From assembly GCA_963704565.1 (NCBI GenBank), contig OY969917.1, positions 3,844,001-3,908,000 of the forward strand: 64,000 nucleotides of DNA, written 5' to 3'. Below the pieces are notes generated by a model, which worked only from the letters and a program-made list of their open reading frames with translations, had not been told where the DNA came from and did not search any database. This document shows positions 27,934-35,160 of this stretch, piece by piece (the stretch's first letter is position 1; the number at the start of each line of letters is the position of its first letter). The stretch is from Rhodoblastus sp963704565. GTDB lineage: Bacteria > Pseudomonadota > Alphaproteobacteria > Rhizobiales > Beijerinckiaceae. A program made the translations under genes and the position numbers.

Positions 27934-28890
27934 ATGGCTGAAGAAGGCGCGGCGAATTTGGTTGACGAGGTCATCGAAGATCGCGCCATCGGCGCGCTTC
28001 TCGGCCTGGCGGTCGGCGATGCTCTTGGGACCACGTTGGAGTTTTCGCGGCGCGACGCCCATTCGCCCGTGATCGACATCGTCGGCGGCGGCCCATTTCG
28101 CCTTCAGGCCGGCGAATGGACCGACGACACCAGTATGGCGCTGTGCCTGGCGGACTCTCTGATCGCCAACAAAGGCCTCGACGAGCGTGAGCTTCTCGAT
28201 CGTTTCGTGCGATGGTGGGAAAAGGGCGAGAACAGCGTCAAGGGCCGCTGTTTCGACATCGGGACGACCACTCGCCACGCGCTCGCCGATTACCGGCGAA
28301 ATGGCAAGATCGCCGGCGAAGGCCCGCACGACATATACCAGGCCGGCAATGGCACGCTGATGCGGCTGTCGCCGGCGGCGATCTTCGCCGCGCCGGACGC
28401 CGCCGCCGCCAAAGAAATCGCCGGGCGCCAGAGCCTGACCACCCACGCCAGCCTCCTGCCGGCCGAGTCCTGCGGCCTGTTCGCGCAAATGCTGGTCGAG
28501 GCGATCGGCGGCGCCCGCAAGGAAGAGGTCCTGCGCGCACGCGAGGCCGGGCACCCGGATCTCAAGGAGGTCGCCGCCGGAAACTGGCGGCGCAAGAGCC
28601 GCCACGAGATTTCATCCTCCGGCTATGTCGTCCACACGCTCGAAGCCGCGCTGTGGTGCGTCGAGCGCACGGAAAATTTCGCCGACGCGCTGATTCTCGC
28701 GGTCAATCTCGCCGACGATGCCGACACGGTCGGCGCGGTCACCGGCCAGCTCGCCGGGGCGCTTTATGGGCGTGTCGGCATCCCGGAGCGCTGGCTCGAC
28801 GTTCTGGCATGGCGAGACCATATCGAGCGGCGCGCCGTCGATCTCCTTGAGGCCGGCGCGAACTTACGACGCCGGCATGCGCCGGACTGA
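27934..28890 (+). CDS. ADP-ribosylglycohydrolase (DraG/ARH family)
   Basis: A 318-residue hydrolase that removes ADP-ribose from proteins, nucleic acids or small molecules using a binuclear Mg centre. Family landmarks are RAIGALLGLAVGDALG at the start, EWTDDTSMAL (metal-binding Thr-Asp-Asp), GNGTLMRLSP and LADDADTVGAVTGQLAGA near the C-terminus, all with the metal-binding Asp residues intact. It leads a four-gene plus-strand run with a tyrosine-type phosphatase, a DEDD exonuclease and a truncated metallophosphatase, a set suited to processing ADP-ribose or nucleotide signals. Confidence 0.93.
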   Translation: MAEEGAANLVDEVIEDRAIGALLGLAVGDALGTTLEFSRRDAHSPVIDIVGGGPFRLQAGEWTDDTSMALCLADSLIANKGLDERELLDRFVRWWEKGENSVKGRCFDIGTTTRHALADYRRNGKIAGEGPHDIYQAGNGTLMRLSPAAIFAAPDAAAAKEIAGRQSLTTHASLLPAESCGLFAQMLVEAIGGARKEEVLRAREAGHPDLKEVAAGNWRRKSRHEISSSGYVVHTLEAALWCVERTENFADALILAVNLADDADTVGAVTGQLAGALYGRVGIPERWLDVLAWRDHIERRAVDLLEAGANLRRRHAPD

Positions 28891-28924
28891 CCGCAATCAA
28901 AGCTCACTCAGGAATCATGCGCCG

Positions 28925-29515
28925 ATGAGAACCAGCCTGACCCACCCGTTGCGGATCGATCGCATCCGCCCGCCAAATTGCGCCGGTGAGATCGGGATGA
29001 CCATCTGCCCCGGGAAGTGCGATCCCTATCCTATAAGCGGCGGCGGGGCGTGGGATCGAAGGCTGGACGCCGATCTCGACACGATTCGCGAGCAAGAGGC
29101 GACGACGCTGGTCACGCTTCTTGAAAACCATGAATTTCGCCTGTTGCGCGTAGAGGACCTGGAAGCCGAAACCAGAAAGCGAGGCATGGAATGGGTCCAT
29201 CTCCCAATTCGTGACGGTGACGCGCCAGGCAAGACCTTCGAACGGCTGTGGATTGAGGCCGGCGAGGCCCTGCATCGCGAATTGTCCCGTGGCGCGCTGA
29301 TCGTTTTGCATTGCCGTGGAGGCCTCGGCCGGACAGGAACCGTCGCCGCCAGACTCTTGATGGAGCGCGGCGTCACGGTGGAAGAAGCAATTCAGCAAGT
29401 GAGAAAAGCACGCCTGGGCGCTATCGAGACAGCAGATCAGGAGAATTACCTTCGCAATCTGTCTTCGCGGCCGGAATTCGCAGACGCGGTCAAGAAACGC
29501 GCGACACTGGCTTGA
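28925..29515 (+). CDS. CDKN3-like dual-specificity/tyrosine phosphatase
   Basis: The start at 28925 (MRTSLTHPLRIDRIRPP) gives 196 residues, the normal size; the longer upstream frame lies inside the preceding gene. The catalytic loop HCRGGLGRTGT fits HCx5R(T/S) exactly, and the general-acid loop LPIRDGDAP is present about 60 residues earlier. The opening with ICPGKCDPY and GAWDRRLDADLD is typical of bacterial proteins annotated as cyclin-dependent-kinase-inhibitor-3 family. It is 34 bp downstream of the ADP-ribosylglycohydrolase gene and likely co-transcribed. Substrate unknown. Confidence 0.88.
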   Translation: MRTSLTHPLRIDRIRPPNCAGEIGMTICPGKCDPYPISGGGAWDRRLDADLDTIREQEATTLVTLLENHEFRLLRVEDLEAETRKRGMEWVHLPIRDGDAPGKTFERLWIEAGEALHRELSRGALIVLHCRGGLGRTGTVAARLLMERGVTVEEAIQQVRKARLGAIETADQENYLRNLSSRPEFADAVKKRATLA

Positions 29516-29548
29516 CAGGTATTGGACTGATTCAAGGAAGTCGTAACC

Positions 29549-30082
29549 GTGGCCATGCCGTCGCCGCCCATCTTCGTTGACTGCGAAGCATCCGACCTCG
29601 ATGGTTATGTCATCGAGGTCGGTTGGGCCGTCGCGCCGCCGGGCGGCGAGATTATCGGCACAGCTCATCTGGTGCGGCCGGCGCCTGATTGGCAAATCAA
29701 GGACGCTTGGAGCCGCAAGGCCGAACGGCTACATGGTATCTCGCTTGCCGAACTTTTCGCCCATGGGGAGCCGGCGCAGGCGGTCGCCAGTGAAATGAAC
29801 AGGCAACTCGCGGGGCTTGAACTGTATTCGGACGAACCTGCGTACGATCGGAGATGGCTCGAACAATTGTTCGAGGCGGCCGGCATCGAACCCACTTTCA
29901 CCGTTAGCGCTGAGCCCACGCGGACTTTTTTGGAAATCTTGGCCGAGCAAAGGAATTTCGAACCCGGTAAATTTCAGACGCTTTGGGACCAGGTCCGGCT
30001 AGAGCGCCGTCATCGCGCCGACGCCGACGCGCTCGCCCATGCTAAACTTTGGCGCTTTATCATGGATGATGCGGAAAAATGA
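29549..30082 (+). CDS. DEDD-type 3'-5' exonuclease-like protein
   Basis: A 177-residue protein with the exonuclease I motif FVDCEASDLDGYVIEVGWA (Asp-x-Glu), the motif II region SDEPAYDRRWLEQLF and a motif III HRADADALAHAKLW with the His-x4-Asp arrangement of the DEDDh class. The size fits a stand-alone DnaQ-like/oligoribonuclease-like enzyme. It overlaps the next gene start by 4 bp, so the whole run from 27934 behaves as one operon. Confidence 0.8.
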   Translation: MAMPSPPIFVDCEASDLDGYVIEVGWAVAPPGGEIIGTAHLVRPAPDWQIKDAWSRKAERLHGISLAELFAHGEPAQAVASEMNRQLAGLELYSDEPAYDRRWLEQLFEAAGIEPTFTVSAEPTRTFLEILAEQRNFEPGKFQTLWDQVRLERRHRADADALAHAKLWRFIMDDAEK

Positions 30083-30309
30083 GCGACGAGGCGTTCGATA
30101 TCATTGGCGATGTTCATGGCCAAGCCGGGAAGCTTCTCGGCCTCCTCGAAATTCTCGGCTATCGCCAGATTGACGGGGTCTGGAGTCATCCAGCGATTGA
30201 AGTCGGCCCGGGTTACATCATAAGAAAGTCCAGCGCCGGTGAAGCGACCATATTTTTACGAAAGCAATTCAATGCCGACGACTGTCAGCCAGAGGGACGA
30301 AACCATTGA
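30079..30309 (+). pseudogene. Truncated calcineurin-like metallophosphatase
   Basis: It begins as a standard PrpE/ApaH-type phosphatase: FDIIGDVHGQAGKLLGLLE with the first metal motif (Asp, His of DVHG), then YRQIDGVWSHP. After about 55 residues homology ends, and the frame closes at 76 residues without the GNHE/D and later His motifs needed for catalysis. Full-length relatives have about 240-320 residues. The break point coincides with the start of the HEPN remnant, which points to a deletion or recombination joining two genes. Confidence 0.75.
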
Positions 30310-30974
30310 GGCCGCGTTCTTGAAGAACAAGCAGCGGTCGCTTCGAGACGGTTTCCCACCCGCGCTTTCGCTTCGAGTTCACTGGGCGATAAGCTGGCTC
30401 GCTCGGGCCGAGGACGAAAAGGACGATGACGATCTGCGTTTTATCCTCCTCTGGATCGGATTCAATTCTGCCTATGCGCGCGACATCGGCTTGGAAAGTA
30501 GCGGCGAGCGCGGCATGTTCAGTGTTTTTTCGACCAGCTTGTGGCCTTCGACGGGACGCACCGGATTTCCAACGCGATATGGGAGCGGTTCCCGATGAAA
30601 TCCGCGTCCTGCTCGACAACAAATATGTCTTCGCGTCCTTCTGGAATCATCAGAATGGATTCCCGGGATTCGACGACAGGCAGGATCGCCTCACCCGCAG
30701 CAAGCAGAAGATCGCAGCCGCCTTGACCCGCCACGATACGTCAGCGATTTTGGCGGTGGTGTTCGATCGCCTTTATGTCTTGCGCAATCTGTTGGTGCAT
30801 GGCGGCGTGACCTGGAATAGTTCTGTCAACCGCCAGCAAGTGCACGATGGCGCAGCGGTCTTGAGCTGGTTGCTGCCCGTTTTCATTGATCTCTTGATGG
30901 ACAATCCGGATCACGACTGGGGCACGCCCTATTATCCGGTGGTCGAACGAAACGACCGGTTTGATCTGCGATGA
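30272..30974 (+). pseudogene. HEPN-domain gene broken by two frameshifts
   Basis: Three successive frames join into one protein: residues from MPTTVSQRDETIEAAF to GERGMFSVF, then FDQLVAFDGTHRISNAIWERF after a shift in the T-run near 30525-30530, then DEIRVLLDNKYVFASFWNH after a second shift near 30590. The last part has FDRLYVLRNLLVHGG, giving the Arg-x4-His motif of HEPN ribonucleases (Apea-like type). Intact relatives cleave RNA in toxin or abortive-infection roles. The double shift makes this copy inactive unless the assembly is wrong. Confidence 0.62.
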
Positions 30975-31150
30975 GCCGAAGTCCTGAATGCGCCAGCGTT
31001 TCAGAATGCAATCGTTCCAGACACTACGGCTCGCTTTGCGACTGACAGATCGCAAATCAATCGAAGCAAATCACGAAGAACCAAATTACGAAATTGAAAT
31101 GGGAACCATGGTGGGGATGCCAGCCTAGCCGGAATGGCACGAGACGGGCG

Positions 31151-31325
31151 TTAAGCCAGCTTGACGATCTCAAATTCCGCTTCGTCAATCTCGCCATCGT
31201 CGGACATTGAGCTCAGCGCCACTTTTTTGGGATCGTATCGTTCCTGAAAGATGCGCTTCGCGGTTTCCAGGTCGGGTGCCAGTTCAGGGGAGCAATCGAT
31301 GACAACCTTTGAGACGTCAAAACAC
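31151..31325 (-). pseudogene. C-terminal scrap of an unrecognised gene
   Basis: A minus-strand frame ending in TAA at 31151-31153 reads FDVSKVVIDCSPELAPDLET, then AKRIFQERYDPKKVALSSMS and a DDGEIDEAEFEIVKLA end. The composition is convincingly protein-like. It has no start codon and is overlapped by the GIY-YIG-like gene on the other strand, so it looks like a 3' remnant cut off by insertion of that AT-rich gene. Family unknown. The rest of 30975-31150 shows nothing. Confidence 0.4.
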
Positions 31326-31820
31326 TTCGAAGTGCCGGTTAAAAAGCGCTATGGCCGGCTTACTTTGGATGGAAGTCCGGGCCGCAAGTTTTGGAAGCAA
31401 GATGGCGCATCTGATTACAAGCTAAAAAAAGGATGCTACATTTTTGGTATCAAACACGGAAATAATTTTGTCGCAACATATATTGGGAAGGCAACGAAAA
31501 CATTTAAGCAAGAAATATTTCAGCGCCACAAGAAGGAAGAGCACTACATTCCAGCGTTACATGAAAGAAAAACAGGCCAAGCAATAATTATATTCATCGC
31601 GCATATATATGTCAACAAGCCGAATATATCATCGATAGATAGCATGGAAACACAACTAATTCAACAGGCTGTTAGGAAGAAGCTTGCCCTCACTAACCTT
31701 CGTAAGACTTATATAAAAGAGCTAAAGATACATGGAGTATTTGATTTCCGGCTTGGCAAAAAACCTAGAGGCAAATCTGATGGAGCGGCCAAAATATTGC
31801 TGAAAATGTTGAAGTTTTAG
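31299..31820 (+). CDS. GIY-YIG-like nuclease, strongly AT-rich
   Basis: The start at 31299 has GGGGAG 7 bp upstream; the product has 173 residues. GCYIFGIKHGN and ATYIGKATKTF form a GIY-YIG-type core, FQRHKKEEHY provides the following basic region, and SMETQLIQQAVRKK supplies a conserved Glu helix ending in LTNLRK. Base composition is far below the local GC level and the flanking 170 bp is equally AT-rich, indicating recent import as a unit. Similar in size to the gene at 14416 but not close in sequence. Substrate unknown. Confidence 0.58.
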   Translation: MTTFETSKHFEVPVKKRYGRLTLDGSPGRKFWKQDGASDYKLKKGCYIFGIKHGNNFVATYIGKATKTFKQEIFQRHKKEEHYIPALHERKTGQAIIIFIAHIYVNKPNISSIDSMETQLIQQAVRKKLALTNLRKTYIKELKIHGVFDFRLGKKPRGKSDGAAKILLKMLKF

Positions 31821-31992
31821 TGACGAATTATGCTACAGTGTTAGTTAGATTGTTGTCACAAATTAAGCTGCTCACTGCGCATATAATACATTACATAATT
31901 AATCGTATTACGCAGGCCTTCTGGTGCATTAAAATTGCAAAGTGTATTTTTATGATTTGACAAAAGTGACGTATATCGTGGTCGAGTTATTT

Positions 31993-34900
31993 CTATATCT
32001 TCTCAGCTAACATGAGTAGCTCTCCTGAAAGCGGCAGGTGCAGCGCCAATCCCACGCGCTTCGGCCTACCCCCTGCGGCTTGTAGCGCATCGCCATAGAG
32101 CCGCAACTGGCCGACATATTTCTCGGCCTGCGCCTGCCATTGCGCGCGTCCACCCGGAAAACTCTTGTGGTCGATGACGATGATTTCGTCCGGGGTTTGG
32201 ATCACGGCGTCGATGCGGCCTGAAAGCGTCCGGCCATCGATCCGATGCGTGATCGGCGCCTCCCGCCGCAGAACGCCGTTCGGCCATCTCTTCGCGATGA
32301 AGGCGCGGAATCGGTCGCTCATCGTCACGACGTCGCGCGGGTCGAGGCCCGTGACGCCCCAGGCGTCAAGCAGTCGCGTCGCCAGGGCGATCCGCTTGTC
32401 AGAGGGGAAGGTTGGATCGTCGGCGGCAAGGAAGCGGTGAAGCGCCTCACCAACCTGCGCCATATCGGGCGACCCGGCAAAGGGCAGGCGCGCGCCGAGA
32501 TCGATTTCCTCGACGATGCACGCAGTTTTGTCTTCCGCCGCGTCGCTTGGCCGCAAGGCGAGGGGCTCGAAGACGGGCGCCGTTTCGACGTGGCTGGCGT
32601 AATCGTGTGACAGCGTTTCGACGACGGGCGGATCGGCGGGCGCGAGTGTTTCGACGTGAACGCCGTGCTCGACGCCGTTGACGTTCATTTTGGTCGCACC
32701 CGCTTTCGGAACAACAATAGCCGAACCGCCGGCGGCCGACTTCAACTCGTCAAGCCAGGCGAAGCCGCCATTGGTCGGCGGCAGGGCCAGTACAAGATAG
32801 TCACGGGCGCGGGTCGCGCCGACATAAAGGACGCGCGCGCGTTCGTCGCGCTCGATCCGGGCCGCCTCCTGGCCCTCGGGCGAGTTCTGCGCCCTCACGT
32901 CGAGATCGACGTCCTTCTTCTGCGCGCCGAACGGCCATGGCCAGAGGCGCAGCCAGCGGTCGGCCAGCGGATCGCGCCAGTCGATGTCCTTGGCGGCACG
33001 GTCACTCATGACATGGAGACCGAAGGGATTGTTCCTCGGGCCGCGTTCGAGGTCGGTGAGAATCACCATCGGCCATTCCAGGCCTTTGGCGCGATGATAG
33101 GTGAGGATGGTGATCGCGTCCCGCGCGCGGCTCGCCGGCTGCTTTCCTTCCTGTTCCGCAAGCCAGGCACAGAGACCGGTGACGGTCGAAGGCGCCCGAT
33201 CCTGTTTGCACTCGTCCTCATAGCCGGCGATGAGCGCGCGGAGAGCTTCGAGATTGAGCATGCGGTCCGGCCCGTTGCCCCATCGCCGGACGGCGTCGGC
33301 GACGCCGCCCGCCATCAGCACAGCGTCGGCGAATTCCGCCGGGGACTTGTGCGCGCTCGTCCTGGCGACAGCGCGCAACTCCTCGGCCATGGGCACGAGC
33401 GCCGCCAAGGCGTCGTGGCTCCCGTCTTCGAGGGACGCCTGGAACCATTCCGGCTGGCCGTCGCCCGCATGAAGAAGGTGGGCCATTTCCGCTAGGGCCA
33501 AAGTGTCGCGCTGGTCGGCGCACCAGCGCAAGGCGGCGAGCGCCAGTTTCACCTCGGGCGCGCCGAACAATCCGTCGCGCTCCAGGGCGACCTTTAGGCC
33601 GAAGCTCGCCAGAGCATTGGAAAGCTCCGTGCAGCGATTGTTGGTGGCGCAAAGGATGGCGATGTCGCCCGGCGCAAGCGGGCGGGATTGGCCGTTCTCC
33701 GCGACCCGCCATTCGTCCGCCCTGGCCAGACGATCCATGAGGCCATTGGCGAGCGCTGTGGCGCGAGCGCCGATGGTCGTGCCTTGAAGATGCCAGACAT
33801 TCAGCGGCGTCCGCTGGTCCGGGAGGTCGGCGCGATCCATCTCTTCGACGCGGACAGATTTTTTCGGCAGGCCCATGGCCATAAAAGTTTCGCCGAAAGC
33901 GTCATTGGCGAAGTCGACGAGACCGGGCCGGCTGCGGTAATTCTTTCCGAGCGTTTGGCCGTCGCCGCCCATGGCCAGCTGGATTTTCGGGGCGACGCGA
34001 GCGATCAATTCCGGGTCGGCGCCGCGGAAGCCATAAATGGCCTGTTTGGGGTCGCCAACCCAGGCGCTGGCTTGGGCGATCTGCGATAGCGCGACGAACA
34101 GCGCCAGTTGCAGCGGGCTCGTGTCCTGAAATTCATCGACATAGACGCTTTCGATCCGTTCGCTCAGCGAGGGCGCAAGGTCAGGACGCGTGAACAGCCC
34201 CAGGGCCAAACGCTCCTGGTCGACGAAATCGACCAGGCCCCATTTGCCTTTCTGATTCTGGTAGGCCTTCATGGCGTCGGCTGCGCAGTCGAAGACGGCC
34301 GTGATGTAGCGCCCGACATTTTCAATCAAACGCGGGTGGCGCGCGAAGGCGCTGGCGGCGTTACGCACGGGCTCGAAATGCGGGTCGTGAGCCGCCGTCC
34401 CTTTGAGCTTGGCCAGCCGCGCCCAGTCGGGCCAGGAGATGTCGGAGGTTTTTGGCGCGCGGGCGATCTCGCGCAAACTATCCAGTGCGCGAGACGTGCC
34501 AGCAGTGAGGCCTTCATTGTTCGGATAACGCGCGAGCAGCCCGCTGATCGCGGCTTCCAATGCCGCATCCAGACTGGCCTCGGTCTCTCCAGCAAGCGGC
34601 TTCGGCGCGATGCGCGCAAAGCCCTCTGCCGAACGGCGGGCGAAATCGCTGAATTTCTCTGGCGCCATGTCATTGGCGCGGGCGCGGGCGACGATGTCGT
34701 TGACGCCATCCCGCCAATCGTAACGCTCTTGTCCTTCGAAATGACCGAAACGGCGAGCGAGATCGTCAAGTTCGGACGCATATCGCGCGATGGCTTCGTC
34801 GGCGGCCTGCTGGAAGACTTTGGTTTGCGCGTCATCGCTGATGACTTCCGCGACGGGCGAAAGCCCGAGACCGAGCGCGAATTCGCCCAGGAGGCCGCCG

Positions 34901-35160
34901 CAGACACCGTTCACCGTGCCGATCCGCGCGCCGAGCAGCCGCACGGCCTGCGCCGCAAGACCTTTTTCAAGCAGCCTGGCGCGGATGCGCTCGCGCAATT
35001 CTTCGGCCGCCTTGACCGTGAATGTGGTCGCGAGAATGGTCTCCGGCTTGCGCCCTTCGATCGTCTCCGCCTCGATCATTTCGGTAAGGCGGTATGTCTT
35101 GCCGGTTCCGGCCGAGGCGGTGACGATATCGACGCCGTGCAGGCTTTTCTTCGCGCTCAT
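31993..35160 (-). CDS. AddA/UvrD-like SF1 helicase-nuclease
   Basis: The start at 35160 (MSAKKSLHGVDIVTASAGTG) overlaps the upstream gene's stop by 4 bp; the product has 1055 residues. Helicase motifs: SAGTGKTYRLT (about 16-26), Ia ATTFTVKAAEELRERI, II VYVDEFQDTS (about 340), III WVGDPKQAIYGFRGADP, IV GKNYRSRPGLVDFA, V TYHRAKGLEWPMVIL, VI YVGATRARDYLVLA. The last about 80 residues form a RecB-type nuclease (GRIDAVIQTPDEIIVIDHKS with the QLRLYGDAL motif). The pair with the next entry mirrors AddA-AddB. Because it is on an island, it may be a dedicated defence or recombination version and not the housekeeping enzyme. Confidence 0.88.
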   Translation of the reverse strand: MSAKKSLHGVDIVTASAGTGKTYRLTEMIEAETIEGRKPETILATTFTVKAAEELRERIRARLLEKGLAAQAVRLLGARIGTVNGVCGGLLGEFALGLGLSPVAEVISDDAQTKVFQQAADEAIARYASELDDLARRFGHFEGQERYDWRDGVNDIVARARANDMAPEKFSDFARRSAEGFARIAPKPLAGETEASLDAALEAAISGLLARYPNNEGLTAGTSRALDSLREIARAPKTSDISWPDWARLAKLKGTAAHDPHFEPVRNAASAFARHPRLIENVGRYITAVFDCAADAMKAYQNQKGKWGLVDFVDQERLALGLFTRPDLAPSLSERIESVYVDEFQDTSPLQLALFVALSQIAQASAWVGDPKQAIYGFRGADPELIARVAPKIQLAMGGDGQTLGKNYRSRPGLVDFANDAFGETFMAMGLPKKSVRVEEMDRADLPDQRTPLNVWHLQGTTIGARATALANGLMDRLARADEWRVAENGQSRPLAPGDIAILCATNNRCTELSNALASFGLKVALERDGLFGAPEVKLALAALRWCADQRDTLALAEMAHLLHAGDGQPEWFQASLEDGSHDALAALVPMAEELRAVARTSAHKSPAEFADAVLMAGGVADAVRRWGNGPDRMLNLEALRALIAGYEDECKQDRAPSTVTGLCAWLAEQEGKQPASRARDAITILTYHRAKGLEWPMVILTDLERGPRNNPFGLHVMSDRAAKDIDWRDPLADRWLRLWPWPFGAQKKDVDLDVRAQNSPEGQEAARIERDERARVLYVGATRARDYLVLALPPTNGGFAWLDELKSAAGGSAIVVPKAGATKMNVNGVEHGVHVETLAPADPPVVETLSHDYASHVETAPVFEPLALRPSDAAEDKTACIVEEIDLGARLPFAGSPDMAQVGEALHRFLAADDPTFPSDKRIALATRLLDAWGVTGLDPRDVVTMSDRFRAFIAKRWPNGVLRREAPITHRIDGRTLSGRIDAVIQTPDEIIVIDHKSFPGGRAQWQAQAEKYVGQLRLYGDALQAAGGRPKRVGLALHLPLSGELLMLAEKI

